The notes: generated by a model from the sequence alone, not told the origin. A DNA stretch of 55,050 nucleotides from an uncultured Lachnospiraceae bacterium (GCA_946405625.1 CAMJHQ010000021.1:1-55050), one strand, 5' to 3'. Counted from the first letter of the stretch, positions 7,620 to 16,298 are shown. Numbers and translations are program-made.

Positions 7620-9086
7620 TCAATCTTCGTAAGCTTCTTCGTCATTTCCGGATTCGCTGTATGAATCATCATAGGATCCTTCGGTCTCGTAAGATTCATC
7701 ATAAGACTCATCATTGGATTCTTCGTTTGATCCTTCCTCATCATCTTCCCACAGATCCCCGTATACAGGCCACGGAAGGTCTATCTCCTGCATTACAAAT
7801 CCCGTAACTTCATATGCTTCCTCAGGATTCGTGATCGGTGCCGGCTGCCAGTTATTTGTATCTCCGGTAAAGACATAGCACGGAATGATCTCACGCTCGC
7901 CCGAAACAAGTTCATTTTTTCCGTTATCCTTATGAACCTTAAGATGATATTTATAGATCATCGTACGATTCGGAAGAGGACATGAATTTCCGCCGAAGCA
8001 GAAATTACCGAGTGAATAAACTATATCGACATCATTGTAAACCTCTATCTGCTGCAGGCAGTGCGGATGTGATCCGATTATCAGGTCAGCTCCCTGATCG
8101 ATAAGACTGTGATTAGCCTCGATCATCCATCCTTCCGGATAGTAAATGTGCTCAATACCTCCATGATAATATATGATCTGGAAGTCCGAATTCTTCTTTG
8201 CTTCCTCGAGATATTCTTCTGTCTCATATACTTCTTCCGGCATATAATAAGCCGAACAGATAACTGCTATCCTGAAGCCGCCCTTCTCATAATAGATTAT
8301 CTTATCATGGTAGCCCCACATAACACCTGCTGCATCAAGGGCTTTCTTCGTATCATCAAGACCTCCCTCTCCGTAATCAAGTATATGATTGTTGCAGATG
8401 GTAACTGCATCTATCCCGGCAACCTTGAATACCTCAGCATTCTTTGCCGGCGACTTAAACCAGAAGCCCCCGTCAGGACCCTTGTCTCTACGCTCTCCCG
8501 GATTATCGGAAAATGCATTCTCGCAGTTTGCAACAGTAAGATCATCATTTACAAAATACTGACTTACCTTTTCAAAGAAATAATCCTGAGGATAATTCTC
8601 CAGATACCAGAGCATGGTTCCTTCGCTGTTATCCTCAAGCTGTGTTGCCATACAGCAGTCACCTATAAATGTAAGCTCTATATCAAAATCCGATCCGTCG
8701 GGAATATCCTGCTTATCAGCGTCTCCTGCTGTTCCGACTTTTCCGTCAAGGTTAGTACCCGAATTATCGCCCGGATCATTTTCAAGCTTCGTCAGAATAC
8801 CGACTCCGGATTCCGAAATCGAAGCCTCTTCGGTATCCATTTCATTAACTCTCAGATCATCTGATTCTCCCGGCATTCCGGGTACTCCCGCATTCGGATT
8901 CTCCGCTTTTATATTTCCCCCAATCCTTCCGGAAAACTTCAGCCATGCAAGCGTACCTCCTGTTGCTATGACCAAAACCGTCAGCAGAATGAATAACCTT
9001 TTTCTTCTTACCTGACGCTTCCTTTCAGCTGCCCGACTGCGTCTCGCCTTCTCAGCAACCTTACTTCTATAGTCTTCACCACTCAT
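7620..9086 (-). CDS. CapA-family metallophosphoesterase-like surface protein
   Basis: 488 residues. A basic cytoplasmic N terminus and one membrane helix (about 28-50) are followed by a Ser/Asp/Gly-rich linker. The CapA/PgsA domain (about 135-420) carries FIGDCC, ENAFSD, CNNHILDYGEGG, YYHGG and GSHPHCLQ, the metal-binding motifs of this calcineurin-like fold. CapA proteins act in poly-gamma-glutamate capsule synthesis, but no capBC genes are nearby, so the substrate is open. The last 45 residues are an acidic E/S/D/Y-rich tail. ATG at 9086 overlaps the ispE stop as ATGA; a TTG one codon earlier is less likely. Confidence 0.85.
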   Translation of the reverse strand: MSGEDYRSKVAEKARRSRAAERKRQVRRKRLFILLTVLVIATGGTLAWLKFSGRIGGNIKAENPNAGVPGMPGESDDLRVNEMDTEEASISESGVGILTKLENDPGDNSGTNLDGKVGTAGDADKQDIPDGSDFDIELTFIGDCCMATQLEDNSEGTMLWYLENYPQDYFFEKVSQYFVNDDLTVANCENAFSDNPGERRDKGPDGGFWFKSPAKNAEVFKVAGIDAVTICNNHILDYGEGGLDDTKKALDAAGVMWGYHDKIIYYEKGGFRIAVICSAYYMPEEVYETEEYLEEAKKNSDFQIIYYHGGIEHIYYPEGWMIEANHSLIDQGADLIIGSHPHCLQQIEVYNDVDIVYSLGNFCFGGNSCPLPNRTMIYKYHLKVHKDNGKNELVSGEREIIPCYVFTGDTNNWQPAPITNPEEAYEVTGFVMQEIDLPWPVYGDLWEDDEEGSNEESNDESYDESYETEGSYDDSYSESGNDEEAYED

Positions 9087-10003
9087 CAATTTACACTCTC
9101 CGTTATAAAAAGCTGTGCCGCAAGACCTGCATCATTTATCACGGATGCAGCCCTCTCTGCCTTATCTCTGCTATCAAAAATACCGAATACAGTCGGTCCG
9201 CTTCCGCTCATCACAGCATTTAACGCCCCCTGCTGTTTCATAAGTTCTTCAAGCTTACCGATTTCCGGATGCCTCTCAGCTGTAACATATTCAAGAACAT
9301 TCATTAATCTATCGGTAACGCCCTTAAGATTCCCACTCTCCAAAGCTTCAACCTGTCCGTCGATATCCGGATGGATTATCTCTTCTCCACTGCCGAACAG
9401 CTCATCAAACCCTCCGTATGCTTCTGCAGTCGAAACCGATATACCCGGTTTTGCAACAACAAAAATCGATTCCGGAAGAGGCCTGAGACTTGTCAGAATC
9501 TCACCTATACCTTCTGAAAGAGCTGTTCCGCCCATGATGCAATAAGGAACATCAGCTCCAAGTCCAACTCCTATCTCCATCAGTTCCCGCTCCGAAAGCC
9601 CTGCTCCGAGAAGTTCATTTACACCTATCAGAGTCGCCGCACAATCACTGCTTCCTCCGGCCATTCCCGCTGCAATAGGGATATTCTTTGACAAAGTAAT
9701 ATCCATACCGCCCTTATATCCGGCCTTCTCAGAAATAATATGTGCTGCCTTATATATCAGGTTGTCTTCACCCAGCGACAATCCTCCTGCCGTCTTAAGA
9801 GAAGACTCCTCGCTTCCGTTCAGCTGTCCTTTTGATTCAACCATTGTAATCCTTATTCCGGCTTCATCGGTTTTTTCAAAAGTCAGTTCATCATATATAT
9901 TAAGAGTCTGCATGATCATTCTAACAAGGTGATATCCGTCCGGACGCCGCCCTACTATATCAAGCCCAAGATTTACTTTTGCATATGCCTTACGTTTGAT
10001 CAT
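9086..10003 (-). CDS. ispE: 4-diphosphocytidyl-2-C-methyl-D-erythritol kinase
   Basis: 305 residues. GHMP-family kinase of the MEP isoprenoid pathway that phosphorylates CDP-methylerythritol. It has AYAKVNLGLDI at the N terminus, the ATP loop PIAAGMAGGSSD (109-120), the catalytic Asp of LGADVPY (D151) and the C-terminal SGSGPTVFG. Residues about 55-78 form an extra Ser/Gly/Glu-rich segment before the EDNLIYKAA motif, longer than I expect for IspE. It leads the gene run ispE-capA-tmk-holB-ricT-trmN6-rsmI. Confidence 0.96.
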   Translation of the reverse strand: MIKRKAYAKVNLGLDIVGRRPDGYHLVRMIMQTLNIYDELTFEKTDEAGIRITMVESKGQLNGSEESSLKTAGGLSLGEDNLIYKAAHIISEKAGYKGGMDITLSKNIPIAAGMAGGSSDCAATLIGVNELLGAGLSERELMEIGVGLGADVPYCIMGGTALSEGIGEILTSLRPLPESIFVVAKPGISVSTAEAYGGFDELFGSGEEIIHPDIDGQVEALESGNLKGVTDRLMNVLEYVTAERHPEIGKLEELMKQQGALNAVMSGSGPTVFGIFDSRDKAERAASVINDAGLAAQLFITESVN

Positions 10004-10147
10004 CTGAAGTATCCTCCATCCAAAAAAATATTGTACTATATTTTGAATAAACTTGCATTAAAACCTTTAATATGCTATTTTCTTCTATGATGCTTTTTAA
10101 TAAATTATTAATAAGTAAAAAAATATTGGGTTTTGTGGAGGTTTTTT

Positions 10148-10894
10148 ATGGCAGCAACACGTGTTCAAACAAAGGGAAGTGTCAAAGCTTCCGGTATTAT
10201 TTTACTCGTTCTGGGAGTCATAGTAGCTATAATTGGTTGTCTTATTCTCGCAGCCAACGCAAACTATATGATCAAAGGCGAATGCAAGGATCTTCAGACT
10301 TATATAGATGATGAGGGTCCTTATCCGACAGGCGAGTATGTTAAGCTTACAGTTAATTCTGCATTCGGTCATTACGCAGAGCTTAAGAAGACAACAAACG
10401 GTATTCCAACAGGAAATACCAGATATTATGTTCTCTGGCTTGATGATGACAATCTCATCTCTCTCGCAGTAAGCGGCAAGAAGAATTATGAAATAATGGA
10501 TAAGATCGTATCAGAAACAGAAGCCAGTACCGACGGATATGCTACATCTACTTTCCAGGCTGAAGGAAAGCTTAAGCAGATTACAAATAAGGAACAGTTG
10601 AAGTATTATAACGAATTCGTTGACGGTGCTGAAGAAATGGGAATGCATGTTAAGACAGTTGAGATTGACTGTACAGATTCCAAGAGCTCACTTTGGGGCA
10701 TCGTTGCAATTCTTGTTGGTCTCGGTTTAGTTCTTGTCGCTGTCGGAATTGCTTATATCAAGAAGGCCGGCAAGATGGGTGCTATACCTGATTCATCTTA
10801 CTCAAATGTAGGTTATTCACCGGTTGATACAACTTCTGATGCCGATGCTTATACACCGGTTGATACAACTCAGAATAACGATCAGAATTTTTAG
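10148..10894 (+). CDS. Unknown membrane protein with two helices and a Thr/Asp-rich tail
   Basis: 248 residues. TM1 is at about residues 14-37 and TM2 about 184-206. The intervening 145 residues would face outside if both ends are cytoplasmic. The C-terminal tail holds two copies of a Y(S/T)PVDTT motif. TGGAGG lies 7 bases before the ATG at 10148; a TTG 15 bases upstream in frame is less likely. It is divergent from ispE and ends at a strong terminator, so it is a single-gene unit. Family not recognised. Confidence 0.75.
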   Translation: MAATRVQTKGSVKASGIILLVLGVIVAIIGCLILAANANYMIKGECKDLQTYIDDEGPYPTGEYVKLTVNSAFGHYAELKKTTNGIPTGNTRYYVLWLDDDNLISLAVSGKKNYEIMDKIVSETEASTDGYATSTFQAEGKLKQITNKEQLKYYNEFVDGAEEMGMHVKTVEIDCTDSKSSLWGIVAILVGLGLVLVAVGIAYIKKAGKMGAIPDSSYSNVGYSPVDTTSDADAYTPVDTTQNNDQNF

Positions 10895-10934
10895 GTTCTA
10901 ACGATCAGTAATAGTCACACAATCGAAAATTTAA

Positions 10935-10974
10935 AAGGTCAGTTCACATATCTCGTGAACTGACCTTATTTTTT
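10935..10974 (+). terminator. Rho-independent terminator
   Basis: Perfect 13-bp stem (10935-10947 with 10955-10967, arm AAGGTCAGTTCAC) followed by ATTTTTTG. Confidence 0.93.
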
Positions 10975-11043
10975 GCTTTATACGCTGATATAAATGCAGC
11001 GCTATAATTACTATAATTACTAAATCTATATCATGATCATCTA

Positions 11044-11706
11044 TTAATTCTGAGCCAGATAATCTCTGACTTTAAGAAGTGATTCAAGTATTATACCGGC
11101 AAGTCCCCTTATCTCATCATCCGGCTGAAGAATATCCGGAACCATTATCGGGAAACCTCCTGCTGCATGTGCAGCTCTTATTCCATTGAATGAATCTTCT
11201 ATGATACAGCAATCCTTCGGATCTACTCCGAGAACCTCTGCAGCCTTCAGGAAGCTGTCCGGTGCCGGCTTACTTTTCCTTATCATATCACCGCCGACAA
11301 CCTTATCAAAGTAACTTAAAAGTCCTGCCTCACTGAGTTCTCTCTCAACCGTTTCGGTTTTTGTAGAAGACGCTACAGCTATCTGTACTTCTTTATCCTT
11401 CAGATACTCAAGTATTTCCACTACACCGGGCTTCATAGGGAGATTTCCACCCATGGTCTTCTCCTTAAAAAGCTCAGCAGCTCCCATCCACAGCTCATCG
11501 AGCGGAAAATCCTCACCCAGGCATTCTTCCATTATCCTGCGTGTTTCTTCACTTGTTATTCCGATACATTTACGGCTTACATTTTCAATCAGATCCGCAT
11601 CTGTAATTCCAAACCTACGTGCTACTTCTTTGTTACATTCTATATAGAGTCTTTCAGAGTCAAATATAACTCCGTCCATATCAAATATTACTGCCTTAAA
11701 CTTCAA
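11044..11706 (-). CDS. HAD-family hydrolase, beta-phosphoglucomutase-like
   Basis: About 220 residues. Haloacid-dehalogenase fold with motif I FDMDGVIFDSE, motif II VASSTKT, Lys of KSKPAPD and motif III/IV IIEDSFNGI. This is the beta-PGM/phosphatase subgroup with a small alpha-helical cap, cytoplasmic; substrate not predictable. The start is taken as TTG at 11706 because GGAGGA sits 7 bases upstream and it gives the family-typical start KFKAVIFDMDG. The upstream in-frame start at 11727 would overlap the lipoprotein stop. Probably co-transcribed with the lipoprotein gene 21 bases upstream. Confidence 0.88.
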   Translation of the reverse strand: MKFKAVIFDMDGVIFDSERLYIECNKEVARRFGITDADLIENVSRKCIGITSEETRRIMEECLGEDFPLDELWMGAAELFKEKTMGGNLPMKPGVVEILEYLKDKEVQIAVASSTKTETVERELSEAGLLSYFDKVVGGDMIRKSKPAPDSFLKAAEVLGVDPKDCCIIEDSFNGIRAAHAAGGFPIMVPDILQPDDEIRGLAGIILESLLKVRDYLAQN

Positions 11707-11726
11707 TTGAAATCCTCCATCAAGCA

Positions 11727-13124
11727 TTAAAATCCGTTAAAATCCTTAAGCGGCTTCGGTGACTCAAGTTTAATCTCTTTTCCCTTTGATTTCTTGGCAT
11801 TAAACTCTTCTTCTGTCAGATCATCACCGCGTTCTGCAGCCCATTCAGGCCAGGTGTGGGAGACTTTATATGCTTCCTCAAATCCTGCAAGATCATCTTC
11901 AACTGCAAATGTATAAATATCCTGCTGATATGGCTCATTATTTTCATCGATTAAATATCTGCGTTCAGCAACAGGCAGATATATACCGAACTTATCATGG
12001 AAACGGAAGATGGTTTCTATACCTTCATTCTCTGCTGTCTGTGTTATAGCTGCCATACCATCATCAAAAATATGAAGCTCTGCTTCAGGTGAACAACCGA
12101 GACTGTATACTACACTCGTTCCGTCATATCCGTAGATCTCACGAAGTTCATCTCCTTCATACAGAAGAAGCTCTGATATCTTATCCCCGTTTAAATCCTG
12201 AACAAGATATGCAACATTCTCTGTACCTTCGCTGCCCTTAATACCCATAAGAGCCTGCGAATATGCATTCATTATATCTGCTGCTTCAAAGGAAACTCTC
12301 TGTTCTGCAAATCCTGTTATATCATTTATTACAAGAGATCCGTCCTTGCCACTCGGATATATTGCATAGACTTTATCTTCTCCTGATTTCGAATCTGTAT
12401 ATGCAATTCCGATATTCGGTGCATCACCATAGAATGAAACAGTAGCAGCAAGTGCTCTCGTATGATCGAAAAACGGATTTCCTGCGATTACCTGATACTC
12501 AAATAATGCATTTCCCTTATCATCTACATCTTTTATTCCCATTCCGAGAATTCTGAAATTATTCAGATCTTCACTTGTCTTAATAATGATCTTCTTTGAA
12601 TATTCATCCTTGAAGAGTTCAAGTTCATCCGTTGTTTCAGCATCAACTTCAGCATCTTCATAATATTCAACAGTGATAGGACCTGATGTACCGGTGGCAT
12701 TGGTTCCATCCTTTCCGATATTTACGGTAATCGGTTCACCGGGAGTTGCCTCTGTTTTTGCTTCTGTTTTATCCGGATCCAGTGCAGTCATTCCGCTACT
12801 AGTTATAACCTCAAGCTTTGCATCATGATCCGGCATATTGAATGTAAGGATGAAACCCTGAGCTTCATCATATTTAGTGTTCACCGGATCCCCGTCAAGA
12901 ACAAAACTGTAATCAGTATCCGTAGCTATTTCATTATAAGTAAGCGTAACCTTCTGACCCGGTCTGTAGGAATCTTCAGCTCCGCCGAAGGAATCTTTCT
13001 TACCACAGTAATCAATGCTGTAACGTGTCTCATTTGTACCTGCTTCTGTTGTGCCGCCGGATCCGCACGCTGTGATCATAAGCGCCATAACCAAGAGGAC
13101 TGTCAATAATAACCTTCTTTTCAT
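11727..13124 (-). CDS. Lipoprotein of unknown function
   Basis: 465 residues. A lipoprotein signal peptide (MKRRLLLTVLLVMALMITAC, lipobox ITAC) gives a lipidated Cys20. The mature part is acidic, with a beta-rich N-terminal domain (about 30-120), a Thr/Glu/Gly-rich linker (about 120-165) and a larger C-terminal domain with aspartate-rich turns (NGDKISELLLYEGDE). No enzymatic motif recognised. The ATG at 13124 has AAGGAGG in front, so the in-frame start further upstream is rejected. Confidence 0.8.
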   Translation of the reverse strand: MKRRLLLTVLLVMALMITACGSGGTTEAGTNETRYSIDYCGKKDSFGGAEDSYRPGQKVTLTYNEIATDTDYSFVLDGDPVNTKYDEAQGFILTFNMPDHDAKLEVITSSGMTALDPDKTEAKTEATPGEPITVNIGKDGTNATGTSGPITVEYYEDAEVDAETTDELELFKDEYSKKIIIKTSEDLNNFRILGMGIKDVDDKGNALFEYQVIAGNPFFDHTRALAATVSFYGDAPNIGIAYTDSKSGEDKVYAIYPSGKDGSLVINDITGFAEQRVSFEAADIMNAYSQALMGIKGSEGTENVAYLVQDLNGDKISELLLYEGDELREIYGYDGTSVVYSLGCSPEAELHIFDDGMAAITQTAENEGIETIFRFHDKFGIYLPVAERRYLIDENNEPYQQDIYTFAVEDDLAGFEEAYKVSHTWPEWAAERGDDLTEEEFNAKKSKGKEIKLESPKPLKDFNGF

Positions 13125-13246
13125 ATTTCCTCCTTTATCATCATACATCGCATATATCCCGATTGTATGATCTTATAAATACCCGATAATAATACCTCAA
13201 AAGTCATTATTTTACAATTGCCATATATTAAAATATGATGAATGTG

Positions 13247-13288
13247 AAAAAATACAGAGTATAAAGTGCCACGCTTCATACTCTGTAT
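13247..13288 (-). terminator. Terminator of the LytTR-DUF3021 operon
   Basis: 11-bp stem (13252-13262 with 13278-13288, arm ATACAGAGTAT) and minus-strand TTTTTT. It begins 5 bases after the DUF3021 stop. Confidence 0.9.
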
Positions 13289-13292
13289 ATAT

Positions 13293-13745
13293 TTACTCCA
13301 ACTCTTCATTTATCTGTCTGATATCTTCCTTCAGTTTTCTGTATTGAAGGATACCGATTATCAGATAGCACACTCCATAGCCCGCGAATGTCGAAATGAT
13401 CGCCTGCGGATAGTGATGCAGCTGCCATATAAGAACCGCTATCCCTATTGCAACTGGAGCCGTAACCAAAAAATATATAATATTCTGCAGAACAATACCC
13501 AGCTTATACACATCATAGATAAATGTCATTGCCGAAAATACAGCCCCTATAATTCCATACAGGAATACATTTACATATGCGGCAATTACAGGTGTCGGAA
13601 ACAAGTTTATGAACTCAGGTGACATGGATATAAAGTTCTCTTCACCTGCTGCATTTAATATTATATCGATAAGCATATTTACCGCAGTTCCTATCAGAGC
13701 TGACATGGCAAATCCCCTGAATCCTCTTTTAAGTATTTCTTTCAT
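13293..13745 (-). CDS. DUF3021-family membrane protein, probable partner of the LytTR regulator
   Basis: 150 residues with four predicted membrane helices, the size and layout of DUF3021 proteins. In LytTR regulatory systems such as HdrRM and BrsRM of Streptococcus mutans a small membrane protein encoded after the LytTR regulator holds it inactive, and that role is inferred here. It overlaps the LytTR gene by 17 bases, so translation is coupled. GAGGTGG precedes the ATG at 13745; an in-frame GTG three codons earlier is less likely. Confidence 0.85.
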   Translation of the reverse strand: MKEILKRGFRGFAMSALIGTAVNMLIDIILNAAGEENFISMSPEFINLFPTPVIAAYVNVFLYGIIGAVFSAMTFIYDVYKLGIVLQNIIYFLVTAPVAIGIAVLIWQLHHYPQAIISTFAGYGVCYLIIGILQYRKLKEDIRQINEELE

Positions 13746-14202
13746 TGCCGCCACCTCGATTCATTATAAGCATTTCTTTGATCTTTGCTACATTTCTTCT
13801 TGAAGTATAGGTTTCATAACCGTTTTTCATGATCACCTTTATAGTTCCGGTAATACTCAGATCAAGACTTTTTATCTTCCTGAAATTCACGATCTCCGAT
13901 TTGGATATCCTGACAAAACCCAGATCTTTGCACCTTTCTTCAAGCTCGTACAGCTTATTTGAAATGGTGTACTTGCCGGAATCATCAACTGCAAAGACCT
14001 TCTGACCTTCTGCATAAAAACTTACCATATCAAGGAGTCTCAGAATACATTTGTTACCCCTCTCATCCGTACCTGTCAGCGACTCGTCAAAAATGTCATG
14101 CAGCTCATGCACCACATTTTTCACCTCATCATCAAGACTGTCCTTACAGACATGTATTTCCGTTTCGGTATATTTTTTGTCGATAATTGTTTTTATCTTC
14201 AT
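13729..14202 (-). CDS. LytTR-domain transcriptional regulator
   Basis: About 157 residues with no receiver domain, so this is a stand-alone LytTR regulator. N-terminal half about 1-55, then the LytTR DNA-binding domain (about 60-150) with VSFYAEGQKVFAV, FVRISKSEIVNFRKIKSL and the C-terminal RRNVAKIKEML. Such regulators bind 9-bp direct repeats separated by 12 bp. A matching pair lies before the adjacent ABC operon (16144-16173). ATG at 14202 is chosen; a GTG at 14214 is possible. The promoter is 14293-14321. Confidence 0.92.
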   Translation of the reverse strand: MKIKTIIDKKYTETEIHVCKDSLDDEVKNVVHELHDIFDESLTGTDERGNKCILRLLDMVSFYAEGQKVFAVDDSGKYTISNKLYELEERCKDLGFVRISKSEIVNFRKIKSLDLSITGTIKVIMKNGYETYTSRRNVAKIKEMLIMNRGGGNERNT

Positions 14203-14292
14203 CCGATTCAGCACTCTCTCAGTTTATTGAATACTTTTCATACTAATGATGAACGAATCCCTTTGAAAAGCGGACTTATGTCCATCGATTCA

Positions 14293-14321
14293 AGTATAAT
14301 AGAGTGCTTCGCCTATGTAAA
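14293..14321 (-). promoter_or_regulatory. Promoter of the LytTR-DUF3021 operon
   Basis: Minus strand TTTACA (14321-14316), 17 bases, TATACT (14298-14293). AAAGCGGAC occurs on the plus strand on either side of the core (14267-14275 and 14319-14327), a possible regulatory repeat. Confidence 0.55.
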
Positions 14322-14336
14322 GCGGACATTCTTATT

Positions 14337-14404
14337 CTGCTTCGCAGCATACTCATGAACTCATGCTGCTTCGCAGCGTGTCGGAAGGGGCTTAAGCCCC
14401 TCCG
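14337..14404. repeat. Cluster of three short palindromes
   Basis: Hairpin 1: CTGC-TTC-GCAG (14337-14347). Hairpin 2: GCTGC-TTC-GCAGC (14365-14377). Hairpin 3: GGGGCTTAAGCCCC (14387-14400), extended by CGGA/TCCG with one bulge (14382-14404). It lies between the ABC permease stop and the LytTR promoter. There is no T run, so it is not a typical terminator, though hairpin 3 could serve as one. Confidence 0.7.
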
Positions 14405-14432
14405 TACTTTGAATCCATATCATATTTATTAA

Positions 14433-15203
14433 CTATGCAAGATCTGCTTTCATTCTCTTCCTGAAGCACAGTATTCCCAAGCCTGAGAGAACTGCTGCCG
14501 AGGCCGAAACGATTATAAGCGGCAGCCAGAAGGACTCCCATGAAATATCAAGTTTTATTGCCGATCTCACCGTCTTTGTGCAGTAGATAAAAGGCAGGCA
14601 TCTGCAGATCTTATAGAGCACGCCTCCTGCTCCTTCTGCATCAAACCAGATACCACCGACGAAGGAACCAAGTGAAATGATTATCGAGCAGACTCCCGGC
14701 GCTGCCTTCTCATTGAAGAGCGTTCCAAAGATGAGTCCGATAGCAACAAACATAAATGCCGATGGCAGCATAGCCGCAAATGTAAGAAGTATTCCGAATA
14801 TTTCCAGCTTTACTCCTACAATAAGTGAAATTATCAATGCAGCAACGGATGATATAAGTGCCTGAACAACTGCGATAAGTATCATCGGAAGGATATATCC
14901 GTATGTGAAATCACTGCTCTTCATCGGTGTTGCAAAAAGCCTGATCAGGAAAGATCCGCTTCTGTCCTTTGCAATCGTGATCGCTGTGAAAAGCATTACG
15001 AAAGTCTGTCCGAATATGATTATTCCGCCCATAAGATTATCTATTCTGAATATCGTCATTCCGGCTTCTTTCGGAATCGATGAATTTACAAGCGTCATTA
15101 CTATAAGCATAACAATCGGAAATGCTATGCAGAATATATAACTGAGTGTGTCTCTTGAAATTTCAAGCAGATTTCTTTTTGAAAAATTTAAAGCTCTGTT
15201 CAT
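14433..15203 (-). CDS. ABC-2 type exporter permease
   Basis: 256 residues, six predicted membrane helices. ABC-2 membrane subunit of the drug/antibiotic export type (DrrB/NodJ-like), with the conserved region KDRSGSFLIRLFATPMKSSDF between helices 2 and 3. It pairs with the ATPase 15261-16001, whose stop lies 57 bases upstream. AGAGGAGA precedes the ATG. Probably under control of the LytTR site at 16144-16173. The substrate is unknown. Confidence 0.9.
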   Translation of the reverse strand: MNRALNFSKRNLLEISRDTLSYIFCIAFPIVMLIVMTLVNSSIPKEAGMTIFRIDNLMGGIIIFGQTFVMLFTAITIAKDRSGSFLIRLFATPMKSSDFTYGYILPMILIAVVQALISSVAALIISLIVGVKLEIFGILLTFAAMLPSAFMFVAIGLIFGTLFNEKAAPGVCSIIISLGSFVGGIWFDAEGAGGVLYKICRCLPFIYCTKTVRSAIKLDISWESFWLPLIIVSASAAVLSGLGILCFRKRMKADLA

Positions 15204-15260
15204 GATTATCTCCTCTTTTATTCATACCAAAGTAATCTTCGTATATTGCTTACATGCTGC

Positions 15261-16001
15261 TTAACTCTCTTCGGCTATCGATATGAATACCTCCTCAAGT
15301 CCTTTACGTCCTGTCGCCTTTTCAAGCTCTTCAAGAGTTCCGAGACTTGCCAGATGTCCCTTGATCATTACCGCAATCCGGTCTGCCAAAGCCTCCGCCT
15401 CTTCCATGTAATGAGTTGTAAGGATTATGGTTGTACTCTTCTTCAGGATTTCAACCGCCTTCCAAAGCTCACGTCTTGCAAGTACATCGAGCCCAAGTGT
15501 AGGTTCATCCAGGAAAAGGACCTTCGGTTCTCCGATAACCGCCATCGCGATAGACAGCTTCCTCTGCCATCCACCCGATAAGGTTTTTGCTTTCCTGTTT
15601 CTCACTTCTTCAAGCCCGAAGGTAGCGATAACTTCCTTAACCCTTGTAACTACTTTTTCCTTATTTCCCTTCCCCGGGAAGTAAACACCTGCCATAAACC
15701 TCAGATTCTCTTCAACCGTAAGATTATCCGCAACAGCCGTATCCTGTGTCGATATTCCGACCAGCGGCTTAATCTTATCTATATCACGTCTTATATCCTT
15801 ACCGAAAAGCTCAGCTGTTCCGCCTGTCGGTTCCGACAAACCTGTAAGCATACGGATTGTAGTTGTTTTTCCGGCTCCATTTACTCCGAGCAGTGCAAAG
15901 AGCTCTCCCTCCATTATTTCGAGATTCAGGCCGTCCACAGCCTTAACTCCCGAATATTCCTTTGTAAGTCCACTGATCTTTATTACTGTATTTCCGTTCA
16001 T
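15261..16001 (-). CDS. ABC exporter ATPase subunit
   Basis: 246 residues. Walker A GVNGAGKTT, Q-loop ISTQDT, signature LSGGWQRKL, Walker B VLFLDEPTLGLD and H-loop LTTHYMEEAEALAD. DrrA/CcmA-type ATPase of an ABC-2 exporter. It is the first gene of the two-gene operon with 14433-15203. GAGAGGAAA precedes the ATG. Confidence 0.95.
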   Translation of the reverse strand: MNGNTVIKISGLTKEYSGVKAVDGLNLEIMEGELFALLGVNGAGKTTTIRMLTGLSEPTGGTAELFGKDIRRDIDKIKPLVGISTQDTAVADNLTVEENLRFMAGVYFPGKGNKEKVVTRVKEVIATFGLEEVRNRKAKTLSGGWQRKLSIAMAVIGEPKVLFLDEPTLGLDVLARRELWKAVEILKKSTTIILTTHYMEEAEALADRIAVMIKGHLASLGTLEELEKATGRKGLEEVFISIAEES

Positions 16002-16104
16002 TTTCCTCTCCTTTCATTTGACCTAAGGTCTGCTTTCATCCTAAAAGGCCCGTCCCTTCGGTAAATGTTCATGTGGTATATATTTATTTCTGCTTCATGT
16101 CTGC

Positions 16105-16133
16105 ATCATATATTTTCCATTATTAAGATTAAA
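16105..16133 (-). promoter_or_regulatory. Probable promoter of the ABC exporter operon
   Basis: Minus strand TTTAAT (16133-16128), 17 bases, TATGAT (16110-16105). The weak -35 and the adjacent LytTR sites fit an activated promoter. Confidence 0.5.
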
Positions 16134-16143
16134 TAGTTTTGAC

Positions 16144-16173
16144 ATGAACGGTAGTTGGGGATATATGAACGGC
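16144..16173 (-). promoter_or_regulatory. LytTR-type direct-repeat operator
   Basis: On the minus strand GCCGTTCAT (16173-16165), 12 bases, ACCGTTCAT (16152-16144). The 9-N12-9 geometry and the WMMGTTNRK-like consensus match known LytTR sites. It ends 10 bases before the -35 box. Confidence 0.7.
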
Positions 16174-16244
16174 TCGATCATTAAGCCGGATGCACTGTGC
16201 AAGACGGGTACTGCCTTATGCGGCTATATGCTTTTCACATAAAT

Positions 16245-16283
16245 CAAAAAGCGGAAAGAGGATTGTTTATCCTCCTTCCGCTT
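16245..16283 (-). terminator. Terminator of the sensor-kinase operon
   Basis: 15-bp stem with one mismatch (16249-16263 with 16269-16283), minus-strand TTTTTGATTT. It begins 15 bases after the kinase stop. Confidence 0.92.
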
Positions 16284-16298
16284 CGGTATAGTGACAAT

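Larger units (their letters stand above)
16002..16243. other. Intergenic regulatory region of the LytTR-linked exporter
   Basis: No gene. It holds the exporter promoter (16105-16133), the LytTR-type double site (16144-16173) and an 8-bp inverted repeat, GTTCATGT (16067-16074) with ACATGAAC (16142-16149). Confidence 0.6.

Noticed and set aside
16139-16167. Plus-strand promoter-like TTGACA-N17-TATATG
   Set aside because: No plus-strand gene follows; it overlaps the LytTR site of the minus-strand exporter promoter.
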